From Arthrobacter globiformis NBRC 12137 (GTDB lineage: Bacteria; Actinomycetota; Actinomycetes; Actinomycetales; Micrococcaceae), in the NCBI RefSeq assembly GCF_000238915.1, contig NZ_BAEG01000039.1:62001-126000 (forward strand): a stretch of DNA of 64,000 bases. The letters are read 5' to 3'. Positions 33,854 through 41,733 of the stretch are shown piece after piece. Within the stretch, counting starts at the first letter, position 1, and every line of letters begins with the position of its first letter. The notes beneath the pieces are model-generated. The model was given only the letters and a program-made list of their open reading frames with translations, ran no database searches and was not told where the DNA came from. Both the position numbers and the translations under genes were made by a program.

Positions 33854-33901
33854 TTGAACAACTAGGACCTTGAACAACTCGGACCTTGAACAACTAGGAC
33901 C
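33854..33901. repeat. Three tandem 16-bp repeats
   Basis: Three head-to-tail copies of TTGAACAACTAGGACC at 33854-33869, 33870-33885 and 33886-33901; the middle copy has C in place of A at position 11. They lie between the DegV gene and the HNH gene, in a 270-base gap with no other clear signal. The unit carries TTGAAC and a CTAG core. Possible binding array or neutral slippage product. Confidence 0.85.
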
Positions 33902-34103
33902 TGGGATCGGTGGTCCGCGCCGACGGAACCGGCCTCAAGGGCGTACAACTAGGTCGCAGCCCAGGGCGTTGTGGGCGCTGGGAACGCCCTGTGCTGGTAC
34001 CGGGTTTTCGTTCTGGAGCGGTCTTAAAAAACATCTTCGGTCCGGTCCGTTTGTGGGGCCTGATCCACCCTTTATTGTCACAGCCCCCTGTCATGCTGTG
34101 GGT

Positions 34104-35879
34104 ATGGATAGTGCAGTGGTTGCGGGGACGTTGGAGGCCGTCGGTGCCTCTGCTCTTTGGCTGGCTGCTGGGCTGCGTCGGGTGGCTGATCCGGGTCCGG
34201 CTGCGTTGCCCGGTGGGTCGGATCCGGGTGAGGCGGATCCTTTGGGGGATCTGGCGGGTGCGTGCCTGGAGGGTCTGGCCGGTGTGGCTGCGATGGAGGC
34301 CCGGCTGGCGGCGGTGAAGGTGCACCTCGCCGCCGGCTTCGCCGCGGCGGAGGAGGCCATGACTCCGCCTGAGGCGTCCGCGCAGGATCGCACCGTGCGG
34401 CGGATGTCGGTGACCGCCGAGGTCGCGTGCGCGCTGACGGTGAGTGAAGGGTCGGCGGAGCGGTTGCTGGTGGAATCCGCGAAACTCACCAGTGATCTGC
34501 CGTTGGCGCTGGGCGCGCTGGGCTCAGGAACTATCTCCTGGCAGCACGGGCGGATCATGTGTGACGAGACCGAGGGTCTGTCGCCGGAAGCGGCGGCGGC
34601 GTTTGAGGCGCATTTCCTGGACCCGGACGCACCTAACCCGGCCCGGGGTTGTCCGGCGGGGGAGCTGACGACGGCAAGGTTCCGGGCGAAGGCCAGGTAC
34701 TGGCGGGAACGGCATCATCAGGTCAGCATTGAAAAACGCCACCACAAGTGTGTGAAGGACCGGCGGCTGGAGTATGCCCCGGACCGGGACGGGATGGCGT
34801 GGCTGTCGGCGTATCTGCCCGCGGATCAGGCGGCCGGGATCTGGAACCGGACCACCGCCGCTGCCCGGGCTCTGCAGGGCCCGAGCGAAACCCGCACTCT
34901 GACCCAGCTCCGCGTCGACGCGTTCGCCGGTTGGTTGCTCGGCCCGGCACCGGGAGTGGGCGGCGCGACTGATGACCCGCCCACAGACTCTGCGCGGGCT
35001 GGTGACGTGCCAGCCCGTGGAACGCCGGCCGCGGGACTGCTCGTTGGTGATGTTCCCTCGCCGGCGGCGCAGGTTCTGGTCACGGTTCCGGTGTTTTCGC
35101 TGCTTGGCCTGTCCGAGGAGCCGGCCACTCTCGACGGGCACGGTCCGATCCCGCCGTCGATGGCCCGCCGGCTGGTCGCCGACGGCGCAACATCATTCCA
35201 CCGGGTGCTGGTTGATCCGCGGGACGGGGCACCGTTGGAGATCGGCAGCGCCAGCTACCGGCTGACGAAGCCGATGCGCCAATGGCTGCGGCTCCGCGAT
35301 GCCAAGTGCACCTTTCCCAACTGCAACAACCACTCCCTGGACAACGACGCCGACCACATCCTCGCCTGGGCCGACGGCGGCGGCACCGGCGTCGCCAACC
35401 TCGGCCAACCCTGCCCCAAGCACCACAGACTGAAACACAGCACGCAATGGAGACCCGTCGGCGCCACTCGCGACAATCCACCAGGCTGGATCTCGCCCAT
35501 GGGGCGGTCTTACCCCGCCGAGTACCAGGACTGGGAACCACCCACCTGGCCAGAACCACCGCCCGGCCAAGATTCGCGGGAACTGCCGCCTGGCTGGCAA
35601 GACTGGCTGGAGCCGCCAAACTTACAGGAACCGCCGCACGTCCAAGATTGGCGGGAACCGTCGCTCGTTCAGGACTGGCCCGAGCCTCCAGGGTGGTCAG
35701 ACGGACCCGATGGGTTCGACGGGTTCAATGACCGGTCTGGACTGTCCTGGTATCAAGGCCGCGAATCCGTGGAAACCCCCGAGGACCTTGACGGGGTTGG
35801 GACCCCAATGGCTTTCGGCGTTCCTGAACCACCCCTGCCGGTTGATCCATGGCCCTACTGGTCATCCATAGCGGCCTAG
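34104..35879 (+). CDS. DUF222 / HNH endonuclease-domain protein (13E12-like)
   Basis: A 591-residue protein of the large actinobacterial DUF222-HNH family, related to the mycobacterial 13E12 repeat proteins. The N-terminal helical DUF222 part includes ALTVSEGSAERLLVESAKLTSDLPL and ISWQHGRI. The HNH nuclease part reads CTFPNCNNHSLDNDADHILAWADGGGTGVANLGQPCPKHH, with the paired cysteines and histidines. After it comes an unusual 140-residue tail with repeated QDWxEPP units, rich in Trp and Pro. The open frame continues upstream to 33870 through the tandem repeats, but homology starts near the ATG at 34104. Nuclease role is inferred from the family only. Confidence 0.88.
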   Translation: MDSAVVAGTLEAVGASALWLAAGLRRVADPGPAALPGGSDPGEADPLGDLAGACLEGLAGVAAMEARLAAVKVHLAAGFAAAEEAMTPPEASAQDRTVRRMSVTAEVACALTVSEGSAERLLVESAKLTSDLPLALGALGSGTISWQHGRIMCDETEGLSPEAAAAFEAHFLDPDAPNPARGCPAGELTTARFRAKARYWRERHHQVSIEKRHHKCVKDRRLEYAPDRDGMAWLSAYLPADQAAGIWNRTTAAARALQGPSETRTLTQLRVDAFAGWLLGPAPGVGGATDDPPTDSARAGDVPARGTPAAGLLVGDVPSPAAQVLVTVPVFSLLGLSEEPATLDGHGPIPPSMARRLVADGATSFHRVLVDPRDGAPLEIGSASYRLTKPMRQWLRLRDAKCTFPNCNNHSLDNDADHILAWADGGGTGVANLGQPCPKHHRLKHSTQWRPVGATRDNPPGWISPMGRSYPAEYQDWEPPTWPEPPPGQDSRELPPGWQDWLEPPNLQEPPHVQDWREPSLVQDWPEPPGWSDGPDGFDGFNDRSGLSWYQGRESVETPEDLDGVGTPMAFGVPEPPLPVDPWPYWSSIAA

Positions 35880-36043
35880 GAATACGCCTGCCCCTATCGC
35901 GCCGCCGCAACCCCCTGCCACTTGCCGTCTCCGTGCTGGGCCTGCCCCTGCCGGTCGGGCGCCAAAACCGCTGCCCACTTCTCGTGCCCTAGCAGTGCCC
36001 GCCCGCCGGTAGTACAGTCTCCCCACCGAGCAAGGAGGCTCCC

Positions 36044-36229
36044 ATGTCCATGCAAGTCCACCACGTCGCCCAGTTGGACCGGGATGTGGCCGACGAAGTC
36101 ACAAAATGGCTGAAGTACCTGAAGGGCCAGGTCACCACCGTCCAGTTCCTCACCACCACCATCCCGGATCCCAAAGAGCCGGAGAAGTGGCGAGTGCAGT
36201 ACGAGGCCTACATCACCTATCAGCGATAG
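36044..36229 (+). CDS. Small hypothetical protein, 61 residues
   Basis: A 61-residue acidic/basic mixed protein without a signal peptide or membrane segment. AAGGAGG lies 5 bases before the ATG and a TACAGT -10-like box lies some 25 bases upstream, which supports real expression. The sequence (QLDRDVADEVTKWLKYLKGQV, then IPDPKEPEKWRVQYEAYITYQR) suggests one amphipathic helix and two or three strands. I do not recognise the family. It stands alone between the HNH gene and comEA. Confidence 0.7.
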   Translation: MSMQVHHVAQLDRDVADEVTKWLKYLKGQVTTVQFLTTTIPDPKEPEKWRVQYEAYITYQR

Positions 36230-36295
36230 CGGCGCTTTCCACATAGGGCATGACGGGACTGTCGGGAAGGCTAACCGTTTCCTAGCGTGGTGGAT

Positions 36296-37432
36296 ATGTC
36301 ACGCCGGACCGCTGGAGCATCAGCCAGCGCTCAGCCGCGCGCTGGGGAAGGGCGGCCAGGCCTGGGGTATTCCGGTGGTGGACGTCGCTCCATGCAGGGG
36401 AGGACAACAGATGGGCGGACAGCCAGTCGACTGGCCGCCTCACTCGGACTGCCCACCACCCCCGGCCTTACGGGCAGTACCGGTCCTGTCGGAGATGAAG
36501 AGCCCAACCAGCAGCCCGGCGGTGGTGCCACTGGACTGCTCGACGCGGGATCGGGAGGTGGCTTTACCTATGGCCGCCAGGCCGGTTCCGCCGGGTCTGC
36601 GGTGTCCGAGGAAGTGCCCGAACCGCGGTTCCGATGGCGTCTGGGCATTGGCGCCGCAGCATTGGTGGGCGTGCTGTCGCTGATCGCCGGGGTCCTGCTC
36701 TGGTGGCAGGTGGCTGCCAACGGACCCGTAGTCCTTCCGCTCGGCTCAGTGACCCACAATGCGGCCGGGTCACCGGCCACCAGCGCAGCGGACAAGGAGG
36801 GCAACCCGGACGGCGGAGGCACGGATGGCAGCGGGCCGGGCAGTGACGGCAACGACACTGACGCAATAGGCGCCGGCGGGACAGACGCCGGCGGGGCGAA
36901 CAGTGCCGGGGCGAACGGTGACGGGGTAGCCGGGAACGTCGTGGTGCACGTCGCCGGGGCGGTGAAGAAAACGGGAGTGGTCCGGCTCGCGCGGGGAAGC
37001 CGGGTACACGAGGCCATCGCCGCCGCCGGGGGCGCCCGCCCGGAGGCCGACCTCGACCGGCTCAACCTGGCTTCCCCGCTGGAGGACGGCCAGAAGATCT
37101 ACGTACCGCGCCGCGGTGAGGCGGCACCGGCCGACACTACCGGTGCCGCGCCAGCTGACAAGTCTGGGGCGGTCGGCGCATCAGGAGCGGACGATGCCAC
37201 AGCCGATGGAACCGGCGGGCATGCAGGGACTGGTGCCGGCGGGAAAATCAACCTCAACACCGCCACCGTGGAGGAACTCGGCGAGTTGCCGAGGGTTGGC
37301 CCTGTGCTGGCCCAGCGAATCGTCGACTGGCGCACGCAACAAGGCCCCTTCAAGTCGCCCGAGGAACTGGACGCCGTCGACGGAGTCGGGCCCAAAATGC
37401 TGGAAGCCTTGCTTCCGCTGGTGACGGTCTGA
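36296..37432 (+). CDS. comEA: ComEA-type DNA-binding competence protein
   Basis: A 378-residue membrane-anchored protein. Residues 1-115 are a low-complexity cytoplasmic region, and about 120-142 form a transmembrane helix (LGIGAAALVGVLSLIAGVLLWW). A Gly/Asp/Ala-rich linker follows, then an SLBB domain (VVVHVAGAVKKTGVVRL...GQKIYVP), a second linker, and a C-terminal double helix-hairpin-helix domain (INLNTATVEELGELPRVGPVLAQRI). In naturally competent bacteria ComEA binds incoming DNA outside the membrane. ATG 36296 follows a TAGCGT -10-like box by 7 bases (leaderless likely); GTG 36287 is the alternative. comEC starts 2 bases after the stop. Confidence 0.9.
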   Translation: MSRRTAGASASAQPRAGEGRPGLGYSGGGRRSMQGRTTDGRTASRLAASLGLPTTPGLTGSTGPVGDEEPNQQPGGGATGLLDAGSGGGFTYGRQAGSAGSAVSEEVPEPRFRWRLGIGAAALVGVLSLIAGVLLWWQVAANGPVVLPLGSVTHNAAGSPATSAADKEGNPDGGGTDGSGPGSDGNDTDAIGAGGTDAGGANSAGANGDGVAGNVVVHVAGAVKKTGVVRLARGSRVHEAIAAAGGARPEADLDRLNLASPLEDGQKIYVPRRGEAAPADTTGAAPADKSGAVGASGADDATADGTGGHAGTGAGGKINLNTATVEELGELPRVGPVLAQRIVDWRTQQGPFKSPEELDAVDGVGPKMLEALLPLVTV

Positions 37433-37433
37433 C

Positions 37434-39401
37434 ATGAAGGGCAGGACCGGACGCGCGCCCAGCCCGTGGCACCGCTATGTCCAGGCGGCAGTGGACTTCC
37501 CTAGGGCCGACTCCACGTCACATGAGTCCGGCGCCGGCGATTCTGCCCCAACGGAATCAGTGCCGTCTCAGTCTCCGTCCCGTGCCGGTCCCGCGACTAC
37601 TCTCGGCCAGAAAATCCGTGCGGACATCCGCCGTCGTCTGCTGCCGGACGAGCAGGACGCGGCCCCATCTGAATCCAACCGGCGTCGAACCGATCTTCGC
37701 CTTGCCCCGGCTGCACTGCTCGTGTGGGCCGCCACGGTCGCCGGACCATGGCTGACACCAATCGGCCTACTGTTTATCTGGGGCAGTCTCGCTGCGTGTG
37801 CCGGAGTGCTGCTGGCGATGGTCCTGCGCAGGAAGAGCGCCGGAAGGCACTGGCGGCGCAGTTTCCTGACCACCCTGACGGCAGCACTCATGCTGGCCGC
37901 AGCGTCGACAGCTCATTCTGCCGTGTCCTCGGCCCAGCGCCATGACGACCAGGTGGCAGGACTGATCGCCGGGCGGGCGTCAGTTGTGGTGGAAGCCGAG
38001 ATCACCGGGTCTCCGCGAGCCCTCAAGACACCTGGCCCCTCGGGCCGTGACGAACGCTGGGCAGTCGGGGCGGTGGCCCGGTCGTTGACGTCCGGAGGCC
38101 ACGTCACGCACGCCCAACTGCCGGTGGTCATCATTGGCGGGCAGGAATGGCAGCATGCCGGCACCGGCCAGTTGCTCCGGGTCACCGGAAAGCTCCGGCC
38201 TCCGGACCCGGGCCGCGTGGAGGCAGCGATGTTGACTGCGTCCTCACCGCCCGCCCGGCTCGCACCAGCGCAGGACTGGCAGCAGGCGCCGGCCGCGCTG
38301 GGCAAGAGGTTCGCCTCGGCCTCGGCATGGCTGGCCCCCGACCCAAAGGGCCTCCTCCCGGGCATGGTCACGGGCGATACCGGTGGCCTCGACGAAGGGC
38401 TCGAGACAGCCATGAAAACCGTTGGCCTGACGCACCTGACTGCGGTGTCCGGTGCCAACTGCAGCCTGATACTGGGCGCTCTGCTGTTGGCGGCACGCTC
38501 GCTGCGCCTTGCCAGGTTTCCCGCCGCTGCTGTCGCCCTCGCTGGCCTCGGGTTGTTCGTTCTCATGGTGGGGCCCGATGCCAGCGTGCTCAGGGCATCG
38601 CTGATGGGTGCGATTGCATTGGCGTCCCTGGCGGGCGGCAGGGCAGGCCGGGGACTCAGTTTCCTTTGCCTGGCCGTGATTGCCCTGCTGCTCGTGGAGC
38701 CGGAACTGGGCGTCAGCTTCGGGTTCCTGCTCTCCGTCCTCGCCACCCTGGGGATCATTGTGCTGGGCCGCTGCGTCATGGGCTGGTTTCCAGCAAACGC
38801 GCCGCGCTGGGCTGCAGCAGCTGTTGCCGTACCCCTGTCAGCCCAAGTCCTGTGCGGCCCTGTCATCGTGGTGCTGCAGCCGCAGTTTTCCACCTACTCG
38901 CTGCTGGCCAACGTGCTTGTTGCCCCGCTCGTAGCGCCCGTGACCATCCTGGGTACGGCTGCAGTGACGCTCCTGCCACTCGCTCCGTGGCTGGCCACCT
39001 TCCTTATCGGCGCGGCGGGCTTCTTTGCCGGCGGAGTGGCAGCCGTCGCCCGGTTCACCGCCGGTCTTCCCGGTGCCGCGCCGCCCTGGCCGGAGGGCGT
39101 GTTCGGGTTGCTGACCATGCTGCTGTTCTCCGTTGTGACATTGTTGTCCGTGTGGATGGCCGCCCATCCCGCCCGGACCATCAAGCTGGTGTTCGCCGCG
39201 CACGCTGGCACTGTCCGCCTCCTTGACCGGCTGCCGGAGGTCAGGCTCCGCCGCGCCAGCCCCGCCGATCATGGGAGACTTAGACTCTGCAACCTGAACT
39301 CCGGGAGGAATCACCAGTGGCCGCTGCCCAGCAACGACCGAAGACGCCCGCAGCCAATGCGGCGTCGTGGCGAGACGTGGCCCCTGCGGCGGTCGTCCTG
39401 A
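37434..39401 (+). CDS. comEC: ComEC/Rec2 competence channel, without metallo-beta-lactamase domain
   Basis: A 655-residue polytopic protein. After a soluble N-terminus there are membrane helices (residues ~85-160), an OB-like DUF4131 region, then the Competence domain with GLTHLTAVSGANCSLILGALLLAARSL and GPDASVLRASLMGAIALASL. ComEC is the channel taking single-stranded DNA into the cytoplasm. Many homologues carry a C-terminal metallo-beta-lactamase nuclease domain; here the protein stops shortly after the last helices, and no such domain or remnant is seen. The last 28 codons overlap holA by 85 bases in another frame. Confidence 0.88.
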   Translation: MKGRTGRAPSPWHRYVQAAVDFPRADSTSHESGAGDSAPTESVPSQSPSRAGPATTLGQKIRADIRRRLLPDEQDAAPSESNRRRTDLRLAPAALLVWAATVAGPWLTPIGLLFIWGSLAACAGVLLAMVLRRKSAGRHWRRSFLTTLTAALMLAAASTAHSAVSSAQRHDDQVAGLIAGRASVVVEAEITGSPRALKTPGPSGRDERWAVGAVARSLTSGGHVTHAQLPVVIIGGQEWQHAGTGQLLRVTGKLRPPDPGRVEAAMLTASSPPARLAPAQDWQQAPAALGKRFASASAWLAPDPKGLLPGMVTGDTGGLDEGLETAMKTVGLTHLTAVSGANCSLILGALLLAARSLRLARFPAAAVALAGLGLFVLMVGPDASVLRASLMGAIALASLAGGRAGRGLSFLCLAVIALLLVEPELGVSFGFLLSVLATLGIIVLGRCVMGWFPANAPRWAAAAVAVPLSAQVLCGPVIVVLQPQFSTYSLLANVLVAPLVAPVTILGTAAVTLLPLAPWLATFLIGAAGFFAGGVAAVARFTAGLPGAAPPWPEGVFGLLTMLLFSVVTLLSVWMAAHPARTIKLVFAAHAGTVRLLDRLPEVRLRRASPADHGRLRLCNLNSGRNHQWPLPSNDRRRPQPMRRRGETWPLRRSS

Positions 39402-40330
39402 TTACGGGTCCCGAGGAGTACCTCGGCATCCGCGCGATGGACCGTGTCCGGAGCCAGGTGCGTGCGGCCGCGCCGGACGTCGAAATCACCAGGCTCACTG
39501 CCGGCTCGTACGAGGCCGGGGCGCTGGCCATGAACGTCAGCCCGTCGCTGTTCGGTGAGAGCAAGCTGATTGAGGTGGACGGCCTCGAAGCAATGAACGA
39601 CGCCTTTCTGGCGGACGCACTGACCTATCTCAAGCATGTGGAGCAGGATGCTGTCCTCGTGCTCCGGCACGGCGGCGGAACCCGCGGCAAGAAGCTTCTC
39701 GACGCCGTGAAGGCCGGGGGATGGCCGACCGTCGACTGCCAGCCGTTGAAAAAAGATGCGGAAAAGACCGCCTTTGTCACCGCGGAGTTCAAGGCCGCCG
39801 GCAGGCGGATCACTCCGGAAGCAGTGCAGTCCCTGGTCAACGCGGTGGGCGCCAATCTGTCCGAGCTGGCGGCGGCGTGCAGCCAGCTCATTGCCGACGC
39901 CTCCACTGCCGTCGACGCTGACATGGTCGACCGCTACTACGGCGGCAGGGTCGAAGCAACGGCCTTCAAGGTGGCAGACGCCGCGATGGCAGGCAACGGT
40001 CCGGTGGCGCTGTCCACGCTCCGTCACGCTCTGGCCACCGGTGCCGATCCGGTGCCGCTGGTCGCTGCCCTGGCGGCGAAGCTGCGGACAGTTGCCAAGG
40101 TCGCCGGCGCCAAGGGCTCGGCGGCTCAGATCGCCAAGCAGTTGGGCATGCAGCCGTGGCTGGTGGAGCAGGCGCAGCGGGACGTCCGCAGGTGGACGCC
40201 GGAGGGCCTGGCGCGGTCCATCCAAGTCACGGCCGAAGCCGATGCCCAGGTCAAAGGGCTATCCCGTGATCCGGTCTACGCTGTGGAACACGCCGTGACG
40301 GTGATAGCGGCGGCTGCCCGCGGTCGATAG
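39317..40330 (+). CDS. holA: DNA polymerase III delta subunit
   Basis: A 337-residue clamp-loader subunit that opens the beta sliding clamp. Family features are VVLITGPEEYLGIRAMDRV near the start, VSPSLFGESKLIEVDGLEAM, LVLRHGGGTRGKKLLDAVK, and the C-terminal collar region with LRTVAKVAGAKGSAAQIAKQLGMQPWLVEQAQ. The GTG start has GGGAGGA upstream and lies inside the comEC 3' end. The comEA-comEC-holA-(rpsT opposite) order is conserved in Actinobacteria. Confidence 0.95.
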   Translation: MAAAQQRPKTPAANAASWRDVAPAAVVLITGPEEYLGIRAMDRVRSQVRAAAPDVEITRLTAGSYEAGALAMNVSPSLFGESKLIEVDGLEAMNDAFLADALTYLKHVEQDAVLVLRHGGGTRGKKLLDAVKAGGWPTVDCQPLKKDAEKTAFVTAEFKAAGRRITPEAVQSLVNAVGANLSELAAACSQLIADASTAVDADMVDRYYGGRVEATAFKVADAAMAGNGPVALSTLRHALATGADPVPLVAALAAKLRTVAKVAGAKGSAAQIAKQLGMQPWLVEQAQRDVRRWTPEGLARSIQVTAEADAQVKGLSRDPVYAVEHAVTVIAAAARGR

Positions 40331-40489
40331 CCCGGCGCCGCGGGAATTGGCGGACGCGAAGGAGGCGGAACTGGCCGCCTCCCGGCCCTGCACCCGGTGG
40401 ACGCGGTCTGAAGTGGCCGGACTCGGAACGGGGGCCGGAAGTCCGGGGACCGCCGTCGGGAAGCACCGCCGTCGGAAGTTAAAAGAGAA

Positions 40490-40516
40490 GTGGCCGGCAC
40501 CAACGGTGCCGGCCAC
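40490..40516 (-). terminator. Terminator of rpsT
   Basis: A perfect 12-bp stem (40490-40501 and 40505-40516, GTGGCCGGCACC / GGTGCCGGCCAC) with a 3-base loop. On the minus strand it is followed by TTCTCTTTTAAC, a suitable T-rich tail. The segment 40331-40489 between holA and this hairpin shows only a duplicated CACCGCCGTCGG-like motif and nothing else I can name. Confidence 0.87.
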
Positions 40517-40545
40517 AAGCATCAGTTCAAATGAACTGGAAAACC

Positions 40546-40806
40546 TTAGAGTGCGTTGACCTTCTTGGAGATCGCCGACTTGCGGTTTGCAGCGTTGTTC
40601 TTGTGCAGAACACCCTTGCTGACAGCCTTGTCCAGCTTGCGGCTGGCAGAAACGAGCGCAGTAGTAGCAGCTTCCTTGTCGGAGGACTCAACGGCGGTGT
40701 TGACGGCGCGGATGGCCGTCTTCAGCTCAGACTTGACTGCGTTGTTGCGCAGGCGAGCCTTCTCGTTGGTCAGGATGCGCTTCTTCTGGGACTTGATATT
40801 TGCCAC
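40546..40806 (-). CDS. rpsT: 30S ribosomal protein S20
   Basis: An 86-residue, lysine-rich helical protein that binds 16S rRNA early in assembly. It starts [26 protein letters not shown] and ends [13 protein letters not shown], both diagnostic of S20. It runs opposite to holA and lepA, with its own AT-richer promoter region around 40935-40955 (TAAGATTTATAG on the minus strand) and a strong terminator. Confidence 0.98.
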   Translation of the reverse strand: MANIKSQKKRILTNEKARLRNNAVKSELKTAIRAVNTAVESSDKEAATTALVSASRKLDKAVSKGVLHKNNAANRKSAISKKVNAL

Positions 40807-40991
40807 GTGTGAACTCTCTTTGTAATGCGGAAATGGTCTAGAGGGCTTTCAAGCTGGCCTTGACTGAGCGGCGTGGGGATACCTATGGCGGCCAGCCATC
40901 AGTGACCGTCGACCTGCACGGACACACAGCTATAAATCTTAGCAGGTCGCGGCCATTTGTGGCCATTCAGCCCGCGGACGGCGCGCCGGCG

Positions 40992-41552
40992 TCACTTCCA
41001 GCCGTGCAGCAGCCGTAACTCGTCCGCCACCAGCCTAAACTTCTTCCGCTCCAGAACCGAGCCCTCGCGCCGAATGTCGGCCGGATGGATCTGCAGGACG
41101 CGGTCCAGCTTGGCCTCGCTGGGGCGGCCCTGCCTGTCCCACGGGCCGGTGCCGATATCCACATAATCGCGGCGGGCACGCGGGTGGCCGTCATGGTCCT
41201 TGCTGGTCAGCATCAGACCCAGCAGGTACCGCCCATGGCTGCCAACAAGGAGGACCGGCCGGTCCTTGCCCCGTGAATGGTCCTCTTCGAAGGGAACCCA
41301 GGTCCACACGATCTCGCCGGGGTCCGGGCGGCCGTCCGGGGAAGGGGCGTACCGCAGCGTCGCCGTGCCGGTGAAGTCGCCCGGGTAGGTCCCCGTTACG
41401 CCGGCCCGGAGCCGGGCCGCGTTTCCGGACCTGCCCGGGGCGGGCGCCCGAGTGGCGGGCGCCGGAGTCCGGCCCGCCGGCTTCCTTAGCACCCCGAGGA
41501 AGCGCAGCGATGCTCGGACGGCGCCGCCGATGGAGGAGAAGTTCAATGCCAT
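40992..41552 (-). CDS. MazF/PemK-like toxin-family protein
   Basis: A 186-residue protein. The C-terminal 120 residues resemble the PemK/MazF fold, with GEIVWTWVPFEEDHSRGKDRPVLLVG at the family's N-terminal strand and loop, then GLMLTSKD and DYVDIGTGPWDRQGRPSEAKLDRVLQI. The first 70 residues are a Pro/Ala/Arg-rich extension absent from classical MazF. No antitoxin gene is adjacent on either side, so it may not act as a toxin. The ATG at 41552 is chosen; the frame extends to 41612. It diverges from lepA. Confidence 0.8.
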   Translation of the reverse strand: MALNFSSIGGAVRASLRFLGVLRKPAGRTPAPATRAPAPGRSGNAARLRAGVTGTYPGDFTGTATLRYAPSPDGRPDPGEIVWTWVPFEEDHSRGKDRPVLLVGSHGRYLLGLMLTSKDHDGHPRARRDYVDIGTGPWDRQGRPSEAKLDRVLQIHPADIRREGSVLERKKFRLVADELRLLHGWK

Positions 41553-41733
41553 GCGGGCCACCCTACCGGCGCGGCCTCCGCACCTGCCGGACCTCCGGGC
41601 GTGCGGCCGCACGAAATGTACTGCCAGCGCCCGGGACGTGGGAGACTAGAGGTTCAGATATTGCGGCAGGCAGCAGGATGGCCAGAGTTCAGCCTGAACA
41701 ACGCCGCTGAAATGCCAACAGTAAGGACCCTGC

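Noticed and set aside
33870..34103. N-terminal 78-residue extension of the HNH protein
   Set aside because: It starts within the tandem 16-bp repeats, lacks a ribosome site, and does not resemble the DUF222 family, which begins near the ATG at 34104.
34104..36229. A defence island formed by the HNH protein, the 61-residue gene and the nearby insertion sequence
   Set aside because: DUF222-HNH proteins are common, multi-copy genes in this phylum without known defence role. The insertion sequence is 4 kb away, and the intervening genes (leuS, degV) are core.
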